A stretch of 64,000 nt of DNA from an uncultured Kiloniellaceae bacterium (GTDB lineage: Bacteria > Pseudomonadota > Alphaproteobacteria > Kiloniellales > Kiloniellaceae), in contig CANMQP010000014.1 in NCBI GenBank assembly GCA_947500035.1, positions 1 through 64,000 of the forward strand, in the 5' to 3' direction. A model generated the notes under the pieces. It worked only from the letters and a program-made list of their open reading frames with translations, did not search any database and was not told the DNA's origin. The position numbers were made by a program, and so were the translations under genes. This document shows, piece after piece, positions 54,992 to 63,475 of this stretch. Each line of letters opens with the position of its first letter. Positions within the stretch are counted from its first letter, which is position 1.

Positions 54992-55117
54992 CTAGCTCGA
55001 CAGGAAGACGGCGATCAGGGCCATCACCACAAGTGCGACAGATCCGATCAAAACATAGCGGACGTTGTGTCCGGTGACTCCCTGCCGGACTTCTTTCGGT
55101 TTATGTTGCTCTTCCAC
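54992..55117 (-). CDS. Small membrane protein, 41 residues
   Basis: A GTG at 55117 with GAGGAG 8 bp upstream opens a 41-codon frame: EEQHKPKEVRQGVTGHNVRYVLIGS then a hydrophobic run to the C-terminus. The shape (a charged head with RQG..GHNVRYVL followed by a single membrane helix of about 19 residues) is the same as that of short uncharacterised alphaproteobacterial membrane proteins. Strand, ribosome site and topology all support it, although it is too short for most gene callers. It lies downstream of the HD-domain gene and converges with topoisomerase IB across 248 bp where I see nothing else. Confidence 0.65.
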   Translation of the reverse strand: MEEQHKPKEVRQGVTGHNVRYVLIGSVALVVMALIAVFLSS

Positions 55118-55222
55118 CAAAACATCTCCTCTTTGAAGCTGCGCGCGGACATGGCCGCTGAAGGGAAACGCAGCAACCCGGTAGAAAGTTCAATTTTTAT
55201 AAGGTCGGAAGCACCACCCGAA

Positions 55223-56080
55223 TCACGGCGCCGCCGCAACGGGTGCGAGACTGCGTTCGTCATGCTCGGCGGCAAAAACATGGGCGTAGAGATTGGCGAT
55301 CCATTGCTTTCCGGCCTGGGTCATACGCAGGTAGCCCAGGGCATCACCGATGTAGGGCCGGACCGCCTTCCAGTAAAAGGCCGGGTAATCCTCCGCCAGG
55401 TCCGCCGGGGTTTTGTAGCCGAGTTTTTCCGCCATGCCGGTCTCGGCGAACTCGTGAAACAGGCAGTTGAGCTTGCGCATGTAGTGCGGGTCGGCGAGCT
55501 GGCCGATAAGATCGGCAGCCCTGACCAGACCCGGTTCGTCGTCGGTGCTGTCATGATCGCCATCCTCGGGCACGGGAAAGCGCGTCAGTTCGATAGCGCG
55601 GGTCAGGCGATCGACGTCCAGCCCGGAAATTCCGGAGAAGCGCTCTCGGACAAAAATCTTGCCCCGGTCGACGTGGTAGGGCGTCAGTGCGGCGTCGGAG
55701 GCCCCGCGCGGCAGGCGCTCGCGCTTTTGGTTTTCGTTGATCACGAAGAGCGGATCTTCATCGTTCAGGCAGATCCCCCTCACATAGCCGATGTCGTGAC
55801 ACAGCAGCGCTGCAAGGAAATGAAACCAGTCGTCCGGCGTGACACCGCCGCATCTGATTTTCTTGCCGCGCAGGATTTCCTGACCGACCAGGGTGACCAT
55901 AGCCGTGTGTTCGATGTTGTGATAGAGCGCGTTGGTGTCGGCGATCCGCTCCAGGGCCGTGCGCGCAACGATGGTGAGCTGATCGAGCCGTTCCAGGTTA
56001 TCCCTGCCGAAGTTGGCTTCAAAGCCTTGCTCCAACGTCCGGTTCAAGTTCTCGATGATGATCTCGGCGGAATTGAACAT
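55223..56080 (-). CDS. HD-domain metal-dependent phosphohydrolase
   Basis: A 285-residue protein with an HD domain: LYHNIEHTAMVTLVGQEIL (first His), FLAALLCHDIGYVRGI (the HD doublet) and RAADLIGQLADPHYMRKLNCLFHEF (final Asp), a layout like uncharacterised cyanobacterial Npun_R2479-type and Nudix-free HD proteins. It probably hydrolyses a nucleotide or phosphodiester, but the substrate is unknown. It is transcribed alone; the 41-residue membrane protein begins 105 bp beyond its stop, on the same strand. Confidence 0.83.
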   Translation of the reverse strand: MFNSAEIIIENLNRTLEQGFEANFGRDNLERLDQLTIVARTALERIADTNALYHNIEHTAMVTLVGQEILRGKKIRCGGVTPDDWFHFLAALLCHDIGYVRGICLNDEDPLFVINENQKRERLPRGASDAALTPYHVDRGKIFVRERFSGISGLDVDRLTRAIELTRFPVPEDGDHDSTDDEPGLVRAADLIGQLADPHYMRKLNCLFHEFAETGMAEKLGYKTPADLAEDYPAFYWKAVRPYIGDALGYLRMTQAGKQWIANLYAHVFAAEHDERSLAPVAAAP

Positions 56081-56340
56081 GCTTGATCCCTTACAGCTTC
56101 GAACAGGAAAGGCCTGATGTCGCGGCCAGGTCTCCTATCGATGGAGCAGAGTTTCCCGACATGCGTTGCCGGACGACTCGCTGAAGTGCCGATCTCTACA
56201 GAGCAAAATGCAGCACAGAATGCCGGCAACAGCACCTAACTAGATGTGATTCTGAGCGACGATGGCAATAGGTTCACCCAGGCGTAAGCCTCCGTTCCAA
56301 GTTTTCCCTGCTCATCATTTTTGCGCGACTTCGGCTCTCC

Positions 56341-57186
56341 CTAACGCCGAAAACTCTCATCGACCAGGTAAGCCGCACTCCACAAAACCGCCGTAACCAG
56401 GAACACGAGAAGGTAACCCGGGATCCGAATGCTCTGGGCCCGCCTGTCCAAGTCGCCGGTCCGGTCTGCACCTTCCGGTAAAATACCGCTGAAGCCGATG
56501 GCGCTGATACTGGCGCCAATTGCGGAAGACAGTGACCATGTACCGATCGCACCCAGCCTTTCAATCCAGCGGCGACCGTTCAAAGCGTCGAACTCCGGCT
56601 CGCGGATCCTGCTGATTTCAAACAGCGCATCTGAGACTACGGTGGCGCAACAGGCGATCGCCATGAAAAAGGCGGCCCTGAAGAACTCTGCGGGGCGCTC
56701 CACCAGCTTGCAAAGAAAGAACACCGGCGCGGCATAGATCGCTGCGGCGGTCAAAAACTCCGGCACAATGAGTTTCCACCAAGGTAGCGATAGGATCCCT
56801 GGAGGAGCGCTAGACGTATTGAACGTCACCCGGCGCACCGCCAGGAAAAACTCGCGGTGCCATTCAAATGCCAAGGCATCGAGGGGCACGGGCCATTGGT
56901 TAAACGCCATCAGGATGAGGGCGATCCATGCATAGAAAATTGCGCCCAGCACAACGAGGTTCTCAGCGGCACCGTATCGCGGCAGGTGTTTCCGCAACAA
57001 AGCGACCGGAACCAGGAAAACAGAGAAAAGCGCCGCAAGCACAACCGCGACCGAACCCAGGGCATGCAGAGCTGCATAAGGATCATCGGCCCTGATCTCC
57101 TTGAGAATAGCCATGAGCAAAAAGGAGCCCCACACCGGCACCAAAGCCCATAGCAAGAGCCAATCCCGCCAAAACCTCATGTTCAT
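56341..57186 (-). CDS. Hypothetical multi-pass membrane protein
   Basis: A 281-residue protein with six or seven hydrophobic helices (for example LLLWALVPVWGSFLLMAIL, ALGSVAVVLAALFSVFLVPVALL, LVVLGAIFYAWIALILMAF, FLTAAAIYAAPVFFLC and YLLVFLVTAVLWSAAYLV). I recognise no family. GAGG lies 6 bp before the ATG at 57186. It stands alone on the minus strand, with gaps of about 260 and 217 bp on the two sides that show nothing recognisable. Confidence 0.65.
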   Translation of the reverse strand: MNMRFWRDWLLLWALVPVWGSFLLMAILKEIRADDPYAALHALGSVAVVLAALFSVFLVPVALLRKHLPRYGAAENLVVLGAIFYAWIALILMAFNQWPVPLDALAFEWHREFFLAVRRVTFNTSSAPPGILSLPWWKLIVPEFLTAAAIYAAPVFFLCKLVERPAEFFRAAFFMAIACCATVVSDALFEISRIREPEFDALNGRRWIERLGAIGTWSLSSAIGASISAIGFSGILPEGADRTGDLDRRAQSIRIPGYLLVFLVTAVLWSAAYLVDESFRR

Positions 57187-57403
57187 CTGCCGCCTCACGC
57201 GTCGTTGCTTTCGAGCAAGCGCGCTCGAAAGGACCGTTTTAATGGACTGAGTGCCGAGGCAACCTGCGGGGACTATGCGTTCGCAATGAGTGTATATTCA
57301 GGAATAATTGTGGCGCTCCGTTTTGCGGCGGAGCGCTTGGGTTGACGTCCTTCGGAGCGATCAGGACGCCGTCACGAGGACCTTTGGTTCAGGCCCTGCA
57401 ACA

Positions 57404-57805
57404 TCAGGATGAGAAAGCCCGCGCCGCCAGAAATCCGACGACCGCAACCATAGCCGTCAGAAGTGTTCCCCAGGCCATGTCGACCAGGCTCATGGTCAGC
57501 GGCCAGTCCTTGATGGTGGCGAGGTTGGTCATATCGTAGGTGCCGTAGGCCAGCAGCCCCAGGACCGCGCCGCGCAGGGCCGCGGCCTTCCAGGAGCCGT
57601 CGGCAAGCGCCGGTGCGACGGCAAAAAAGACGATCCCGCCCACGTAGAAGACATAGAAGCCGCCGGCGGCCAGGAAATTGACGTTATCGCGCAGCAGGCT
57701 GCCCATCTGCGACGCATAGAACTTGCGGGCGACCACACCGAGCCACAAGCCGTCCACGACCAGGAAGGTCGCGAGGGCCGCGAAGTAGGCCTTTAGGTAA
57801 ATCAA
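57404..57805 (-). CDS. DUF2177 family membrane protein
   Basis: A 133-residue integral membrane protein with four helices. KAYFAALATFLVVDGLWLGVVARKFYASQMGSLLR and GLLAYGTYDMTNLATIKDWPLTMSLVDMAWGTLLTA are diagnostic for DUF2177, including the conserved D..WLG and YGTYD.TN. Function unknown. It lies 285 bp from the PRC-barrel gene on the other strand. Confidence 0.9.
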   Translation of the reverse strand: MIYLKAYFAALATFLVVDGLWLGVVARKFYASQMGSLLRDNVNFLAAGGFYVFYVGGIVFFAVAPALADGSWKAAALRGAVLGLLAYGTYDMTNLATIKDWPLTMSLVDMAWGTLLTAMVAVVGFLAARAFSS

Positions 57806-58090
57806 ATCTCTGCTCCTGGACTGCCGGATTGCTTAAAACGTAGCTGCATCTGACCGAGAGCACGAGGTCCAACAGCTTTGCGTGCGGAGAACGGACTTGC
57901 TCTCGAACAACATGAGATGGCCCGGGATCGGGGAAAGGCAAGCGCGGCTGCGCGGCCTCTTCAGTACCCGCTAAGCGAGTTTTTTTTCAGGGTGATGGAA
58001 CGCTTTGAAGCCTTCGCCGTTATCCATTCAGTTATTCGGTGCAGCGTTATTGTACCGCATTCAAGGCGATGAAACGAAAAGGAAATTATC

Positions 58091-58648
58091 ATGCATAAAC
58101 GTTTGTTGATGGCGGTATCGGGTGCGGCTCTCATGGCTTCCGGGGCCGCCTGGGCGGACCAGACCAAGACCGAGTCCAAAGACATGATGGACAAGACAAC
58201 CGAGGCTGTGGAGAGCGCCGCCGATGCCACGGCCGAGACTGCGAAGGATGCCGCCGACGCGACCACTGAGGCCGCGGAGAACGTGGCGGATGAGACCTCC
58301 GATGCCCTGCGCTTCGAATCCTTCAAGGACAAGCCCGAAGCCTTCAGCGGTGAGATCGCAGGCGGATACACTGCCGAAGAACTGATCGGGAAAAATCTTG
58401 TCGACGCAAAGGGCGAATCGGTCGGCGAAATCCATGATCTTCTGGTCGGCGCGAACAACAAAATCGAGCGCGCGCTCGTTGACGTCGGCGGCTTCATCGG
58501 GATCGGAGAGCACCGCGTCGCTCTGAACATCGAGGAACTCAAGCAGGGTGAAGATGACGTCTTCACCGCCGAGTTCACCAAGGAAGACCTCGAAGCCATG
58601 CCCGAGTACGAGCAGCAGGACAGCTTCTGGAACCAGATGACCCAGTAA
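58091..58648 (+). CDS. Exported PRC-barrel domain protein
   Basis: A 185-residue protein with a signal peptide (AVSGAALMASGAAWA, cut near residue 22). Residues 25-72 are a low-complexity Ala/Asp/Glu/Thr segment with imperfect 11-residue repeats (TAETAKDAADATTEAAENVAD), resembling LEA/desiccation-type helices. From about 95 to 160 a PRC barrel follows: LIGKNLVDAKGESVGEIHDLLVGANNKIERALVDVGGFIGIGEHRVALNIEEL. A periplasmic stress role is plausible by analogy. A strong terminator follows. Confidence 0.88.
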   Translation: MHKRLLMAVSGAALMASGAAWADQTKTESKDMMDKTTEAVESAADATAETAKDAADATTEAAENVADETSDALRFESFKDKPEAFSGEIAGGYTAEELIGKNLVDAKGESVGEIHDLLVGANNKIERALVDVGGFIGIGEHRVALNIEELKQGEDDVFTAEFTKEDLEAMPEYEQQDSFWNQMTQ

Positions 58649-58671
58649 CCTCCAGTCACAATTCCTTAGAC

Positions 58672-58707
58672 AGGGTGGCCGGCGCAACAAACCGGTCACC
58701 CTTTTTT
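58672..58707 (+). terminator. Rho-independent terminator after the PRC-barrel gene
   Basis: AGGGTGGCCGG pairs with CCGGTCACCCT (11 bp, one G-U) around a 9-base loop, followed by a run of six T residues. Confidence 0.92.
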
Positions 58708-58822
58708 CTTGACCTGATTCCCGACGAAAATCCCTGCCCGCCGCGTCGCTCGAGACGTGCAGCCGCTCGCAAGACACAGGCTCAGCCTCGACAAGCCAAT
58801 TGATTTCCGGTACCAGCGACGC

Positions 58823-59413
58823 ATGCTGACCTTTGCCGCCGCCGTCTTTTTTCTCCTGATCACGCCCGGACCCGGCGTCCTCTCGACGGCGGGGGTCGGC
58901 GCCGCCTTCGGACCCCAGCCGGGAGCGCGCTATATTCTCGGGCTCTTCATCGGGACCAACCTGGTGGCCCTGGCGGTGATTTCCGGCCTCGCGGCAATTG
59001 TGCTGGCCACCCCGCAGGTGCGGCTGGTCCTGCTGATCGCTTCGGGCTGTTACCTGATCTTTCTCGCCGCCCGCATTGCCTTTTCGGGCAGCAAAGTCGC
59101 CTTTATCGAGGCCCGGAAAGCGCCCGGGGTTTGGGGCGGCATCACGCTGCAGGCCATCAACCCCAAGGCCTATGCGGTCAACACGACGCTTTTCACCGGC
59201 TTCGCGTTCTGGCCGGAGAGTCTGGCCAGCGAAACCCTGATCAAGCTCCTGATGATCAATTCCATCTGGATCCCGATCCACTTCCTCTGGCTCGGCGCGG
59301 GCGTCTGGCTCCATCGGCTCGACCTGCCCGCGCGCGTCCAGTTTCGCATCAACCTGGCCATGGCGCTCTCGATGCTTGCCGTTGTCGCCCTGGCCGCACT
59401 GGCTCCAAAGTAA
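58823..59413 (+). CDS. LysE-family amino acid/homoserine exporter
   Basis: A 196-residue LysE/RhtB-type exporter with about six helices: MLTFAAAVFFLLITPGPGVLSTAGVGAAFGPQPGARYILGLFIGTNLVAL carries the conserved TPGP-x-x-x-x loop. GGITLQAINPKAYAV is the conserved NPKA segment. I start at the ATG at 58823; 22 codons upstream lack homology. The substrate is probably a neutral amino acid or related metabolite. It is separate from the argO gene at 15683 and has no regulator next to it. Confidence 0.87.
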   Translation: MLTFAAAVFFLLITPGPGVLSTAGVGAAFGPQPGARYILGLFIGTNLVALAVISGLAAIVLATPQVRLVLLIASGCYLIFLAARIAFSGSKVAFIEARKAPGVWGGITLQAINPKAYAVNTTLFTGFAFWPESLASETLIKLLMINSIWIPIHFLWLGAGVWLHRLDLPARVQFRINLAMALSMLAVVALAALAPK

Positions 59414-59591
59414 ATTTTGTATGCGGTCCGGTTCTTCCGGGCCGGGATAAATGCAGCATGAACGCGCCTCCCGTCGCGCCTGCATCCCGTAGACACGTCC
59501 GATGGAACCATGGAACAGCGGAGGTCGACTTTGCGGAGAAACCGATCATCCGGGCGTTTCAGTCGGATGACCGCTTTGAATTGCCCGTCCC

Positions 59592-61103
59592 TTAATCCAG
59601 CTCTCTCGAGAAGAACGCCTCCGGACCATCGACTTCAACCAACCGTTTCTGTTCGATCTGCCAGAATCTTGTACCGACAGTCCGTACAAAGGTCCGGTCA
59701 TGGCTCACCAATAGCGCGGTCGCATCGTGCTCCAACATCTCATATTCGAGTGCTTCTTGGCCTTCGATGTCCAGATGGTTCGTCGGTTCGTCCAAAACAT
59801 AGAAATTTGGCTTTGCCAACCGTAGCAGCAGCATCGCCAGACGACTACGTTGCCCTCCTGAAAGGATAGATATCGCACGGTCTTGAACGTTGATGCCGAC
59901 GCCTGCGCCAGCCAGCAGGGCTCGAGCGCTGCGGTCTCCAACCTCAGAGCTGCCGGTGACCGCGTCCATGGGCGAAGAAAACCCATCGAGCTGTGAAAGA
60001 GTCTGATCCGAAACGCCGGGCACGACCGATGGTGCAACCCGGATGCCGGATCGACCTCCTCGCAGGGCGTTGATCACCCGGGTCAAAAACAGGGTTTTGC
60101 CGCTGCCATTTGACCCAAGCACAACGACTCGGTCGCCCCGATTGATCCAGAGCGGCCCGACGCGGAACAAGCTTTGTCCGTCTGGGATGGTGATTTCTGA
60201 TTCCTCGATTGTTACAAGCGCCTTGGCGTGCGTCCCCGAGTTGGCCAGGCGGATTTTCCCTGCGGAGCGCTCGGTAAACGCCGGACGCGCGGACTCTTCG
60301 ATCTTCTCCGCACGGACCTTCAACTGCCTGGTTTTGCTCAAGAGGAGGTCCGAACCTGAATTGAAGCCGATATTCTTGAGCTTCGCCGCTTGCCTCCGGA
60401 GCTGGTTAGCTTTGGCGATCTCGTTCTCAAATTGACGTGCGGCGGCAACATCCATTTCATCTAACGCGTTGCGGGCCTCGCTATAGGCTAAGGCAAACGA
60501 GTGCGACTGCTCGGCCCGCAGGAAGAATGTCCGGTTTGTCACCGCATCAAGAAACGAGCGGTCATGGCTGGCAACCAGAAAGGGCGTGCCGCGCGCAACA
60601 GTGTTAAGCCAGTGTTGCAGGATGCCAATGCGGTTGAGGTCCAAATGGTTGGTCGGCTCGTCCATCAGGAGTACATCGGGTTCGGTCACCCAAACCCGCG
60701 CGAGCAGCGCAATGCGTTGCCAACCGCCGGACAACGCGCCAAGCAATCGCTGCCGTAGTTCAGGGGGAACCTGTAGATGGTCGAGTGCGACATCAGCGCG
60801 CCAACTTTCATGCTCGACCTGATCATTGTCGAGCGCTGAAAGCACAGCGTCGTACATGGACACAGCCAGCAGCGCCTCGGGCACGTCCTGAGACACGCGC
60901 CCGACCCGCAGTCCGCGTGCGGTCGTGATTTCACCGTGGGTCGTATCGGCCTCTCCGGAGATTGCGCGAAGCAAGGTGGACTTGCCGCGGCCATTGGCGG
61001 CCACCAGGCCGATCCTGTCACCTTTGCCGATTGTCAGATTGAGATTTGAGAACAGGGGTGCTGAGAGGGTTACGCCAAGATTGCGCAGGTTGATCAAGGT
61101 CAT
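59592..61103 (-). CDS. ABC-F family ATPase
   Basis: A 503-residue protein with two ABC domains in one chain and no membrane segment. The first has LVAANGRGKSTLLRAI, ALSGGWQRIALLARVWVTEPDVLLMDEPTNHLD and ASHDRSFLD; the second VVLGSNGSGKTLFLTRVI, ILSGGQRSRLAMLLLRLAKPNFYVLDEPTNHLD and VSHDRTF. Between them a charged linker (residues about 210-260) should contact the ribosomal E site. Such proteins act on translation or give ribosome-protection resistance. Ser replaces the first Gly in the second Walker A (SNGSGKT). It is alone in its transcription unit. Confidence 0.9.
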   Translation of the reverse strand: MTLINLRNLGVTLSAPLFSNLNLTIGKGDRIGLVAANGRGKSTLLRAISGEADTTHGEITTARGLRVGRVSQDVPEALLAVSMYDAVLSALDNDQVEHESWRADVALDHLQVPPELRQRLLGALSGGWQRIALLARVWVTEPDVLLMDEPTNHLDLNRIGILQHWLNTVARGTPFLVASHDRSFLDAVTNRTFFLRAEQSHSFALAYSEARNALDEMDVAAARQFENEIAKANQLRRQAAKLKNIGFNSGSDLLLSKTRQLKVRAEKIEESARPAFTERSAGKIRLANSGTHAKALVTIEESEITIPDGQSLFRVGPLWINRGDRVVVLGSNGSGKTLFLTRVINALRGGRSGIRVAPSVVPGVSDQTLSQLDGFSSPMDAVTGSSEVGDRSARALLAGAGVGINVQDRAISILSGGQRSRLAMLLLRLAKPNFYVLDEPTNHLDIEGQEALEYEMLEHDATALLVSHDRTFVRTVGTRFWQIEQKRLVEVDGPEAFFSRELD

Positions 61104-61635
61104 CTGTCACGTCTTTCGATCCAATATGCGCAGCCGCACAGGCTGCCATCAGGGCAGATCGTCGTGACGTGAATGTCCTTCGATCAGCCCTACAAACGAA
61201 TTTGCAGGGCTAAGACAGGGCCACGTGTTCGATATCGTTCAATATACATCCGACCCTCCCTTGGTTCGATTAGACACATGAAACTTAATGCCCGAGCGGA
61301 GATGGGTCAACTGGGCTGCATTTATTGTGCGCAGTGCGAGAAGCATTTCGAGCCCCTGAATCACCGATTGGACACTATAACATGTGAACCCGCTCTACAT
61401 CATATAGTTAGAGCAGATTCACCGGTACGACGGATCGCCGAAGGCGATTCCTTCTAAACCGGATCTTCGGCTTCTGAATGACGACAGGGATTTCCTCCTT
61501 CAATAGAAATCAGCCTCTCGATGGTCTATGGTAACACAGTCAATTGATGTAGTATGCTGATGCAGGCAATTGGCGTTCGGGGCTCAGGTCCGGGGCTTTT
61601 CATTGACCGACACCCCCTTCCTGGAGGAGTTCAAC
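61104..61635. other. 530-bp intergenic region before the betaine-type binding protein
   Basis: Apart from a stem-loop at about 61431-61452 (GGATCGCC and GGCGATTCC) enclosed by CCGGT and ACCGG arms (61420-61462), which may be a dispersed palindromic repeat unit, I see no gene or RNA. The region is AT-richer than its flanks and must carry the promoter of the downstream gene. Confidence 0.45.
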
Positions 61636-62592
61636 ATGCATAAAAATAAAATACTAACGCTTTGCTGCGCCGCCGCGGTATCAGCCTACAGTTCCGCCGC
61701 GCTGGCTGCAGATGTCGTTATCGGTGTTCCCAACTGGCCGTCCGTTCAGGCGACGGCGCATGTCCTCAAGGTCGCCCTCGAGGATAAACTTGGTCTTGAG
61801 GTCGAGCTTCAGGATGGCTCTAACACGGCGGTCTTCAGAGCAATGGATGCCGGTTCGGTCCATGTGCATCCGGAGGCCTGGTTGCCCAACCTGAACCATC
61901 TCAAGCGCCAATTCGTCGACGGCAAGAAATCGATCAAAATGAACCCCAGCGGTGCAATCGGCACCCAGGCGATGTGCGTCACGCAGGGCACTGCCGAGCG
62001 CACCGGAATCGCCGAGCTCAAGGAGCTGACAAATCCGGAGATGGCCAAGAATTTCGACACCGACGGTGACGGAAAAGGCGAGATCTGGATCGGCGCGAAT
62101 GGCTGGGGCTCGACGCCCATCGAGCAAATACGCGCCCGCTCTTACGGCTACGACCAGACCATGACCCTCAAGGTCATGGAAGAGACCGCGGCCCTGAGCG
62201 AAGTCGACGCGGCCGTCAAAGCGGACAAGAACATCGTCTTCTTCTGCTACACGCCGCATCACATGTTCGCCGCCCATGAGCTGGTCGTGCTCAAGGAGCC
62301 GGCCTATGACGCGACGAAGTGGGTGATCGTTCCGCCCTCCCCCACGCCCGGCTGGTTGGAAAAATCGAGCGCGGCGGTCGCCTGGGACAACGCGACCTTG
62401 AACATCAGCTACGCCGTTTCACTGGAATCCGCTCAACCCAAAGCCGCAGCGGCCCTGTCCAAGGTGTCGCTCGACACCGATACCCTGACGGCAATGACCT
62501 ACGCCCTGGCCGTCGAGAAACAGGACCCTGCCGAATTCGCGGCCAAGTGGGTCGAGGAAAACCAGTCGGCCGTAGACAGCTGGTTCGAATAG
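61636..62592 (+). CDS. Glycine betaine/proline-type ABC transporter substrate-binding protein
   Basis: A 318-residue periplasmic binding protein of the OpuAC/ProX family. Signal peptide ILTLCCAAAVSAYSSAALA precedes ADVVIGVPNWPSVQATAHVLKVALEDKLGLEVELQDGSNTAVFRAMDAGSVHVHPEAWLPN, and later PHHMFAAHELVVLKEPAYDATKWVIVPPSPTPGWLEKSS. Aromatic residues in the binding region suit a quaternary amine. GGAGGAG precedes the ATG at 61636; an upstream in-frame start would add 22 residues before the signal peptide. No permease or ATPase gene is adjacent, so it is an orphan component. A stem-loop follows. Confidence 0.88.
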   Translation: MHKNKILTLCCAAAVSAYSSAALAADVVIGVPNWPSVQATAHVLKVALEDKLGLEVELQDGSNTAVFRAMDAGSVHVHPEAWLPNLNHLKRQFVDGKKSIKMNPSGAIGTQAMCVTQGTAERTGIAELKELTNPEMAKNFDTDGDGKGEIWIGANGWGSTPIEQIRARSYGYDQTMTLKVMEETAALSEVDAAVKADKNIVFFCYTPHHMFAAHELVVLKEPAYDATKWVIVPPSPTPGWLEKSSAAVAWDNATLNISYAVSLESAQPKAAAALSKVSLDTDTLTAMTYALAVEKQDPAEFAAKWVEENQSAVDSWFE

Positions 62593-62623
62593 CTGTCCAA
62601 ACTGTAAGCGGTCGGAAGGGAAA

Positions 62624-62658
62624 ACCGGGCATCGCACTTGAACTGCGCCATGCCCGGT
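62624..62658 (+). terminator. Stem-loop after the binding-protein gene
   Basis: ACCGGGCAT and ATGCCCGGT form a perfect 9-bp stem with a 17-base loop, 31 bp after the stop codon. No U-run follows, so termination is uncertain. Confidence 0.5.
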
Positions 62659-62706
62659 GCCCCTTCATTCCAGACATCTTTGCGTGATCAAAAGAACCTG
62701 TGAGCG

Positions 62707-63315
62707 ATGGCCCGGATGAATGACGGCCTGCTGCCAGCCGAGATACTTGACCGCCTTAAAGCACAACACGCCGAACCACACCGGCACTATCACACCTGGA
62801 CGCACATCGAGGCACTGCTGGCATGGCTGGGAAAGACCATTGGGCAGATCCATGACCCGCCTGCCGTAGAACTTGCTATCCTTTTTCACGATGCGATCTA
62901 TGACCCGCGTGCAAAGGACAACGAAGCGCGATCTGCCGCGCTCCTGCTGTCCGAGCTCGCGGGCATCCTTCCCGACTCCAGCCTTGAAAGGGCGGAAACC
63001 CTTATTCTCGCGACAGCCGGACATCGGCTGCCAAGTACAGAGGATCACATTCTGGTTTCCGACTGCGCCTTCTTTCTCGACATGGACCTGTCTATCATCG
63101 GCACGGACGCCGCGACCTTCGAAAGCTACGAAGCGGCCATTCGAAGGGAGTATGCCTTTGTTCCGTCCGACGATTACCGGACAGGGCGCAGTGCAATCCT
63201 TCGGGATTTTCTGGAGCGGGACCGGCTTTATTTCACCGAGTATTTCCACAATCGTCTTGACCGGCAGGCCCGGCTAAACCTCGCCCGCAGCATCGCACGC
63301 CTGAAACAGACCTGA
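62707..63315 (+). CDS. HD-domain predicted metal-dependent phosphohydrolase
   Basis: A 202-residue HD-domain protein of the predicted-metal-dependent hydrolase group: HRHYHTWTHIEALLAWLG (first His), VELAILFHDAIYDPRAKDNEARSAALL (HD doublet) and ILVSDCAFFLDMDLSIIG (final Asp). It is unrelated in detail to the HD protein at 55223. Substrate unknown. ATG 62707 has only a weak ribosome site; ATG 62716 is an alternative. Confidence 0.85.
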   Translation: MARMNDGLLPAEILDRLKAQHAEPHRHYHTWTHIEALLAWLGKTIGQIHDPPAVELAILFHDAIYDPRAKDNEARSAALLLSELAGILPDSSLERAETLILATAGHRLPSTEDHILVSDCAFFLDMDLSIIGTDAATFESYEAAIRREYAFVPSDDYRTGRSAILRDFLERDRLYFTEYFHNRLDRQARLNLARSIARLKQT

Positions 63316-63475
63316 GGTAAGCGGATGGCTGAAACCAGTTTGCCTGCGTAGTTCCCAAACCTCTTAGATCCGCAGTTGCCAAGGCTTGACCCTAGGCCAT
63401 AGACTTTTTTTACACCCGGGCCTGACGCAGCAACGACGCACCACGCTCGCCAATCGGACTGAAAGCACGCCGTCT

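Noticed and set aside
58061-59485. Minus-strand open frame of about 470 codons opposite the PRC-barrel and LysE genes
   Set aside because: Spans two real genes and a strong terminator; the composition is an antisense shadow.
59458-59595. Possible 45-codon plus-strand frame beginning MNAPPVAPASRRHV
   Set aside because: No recognisable motif and no good ribosome site; it overlaps the 3' end of the ABC-F gene. Could be a gene fragment, but I cannot support it.
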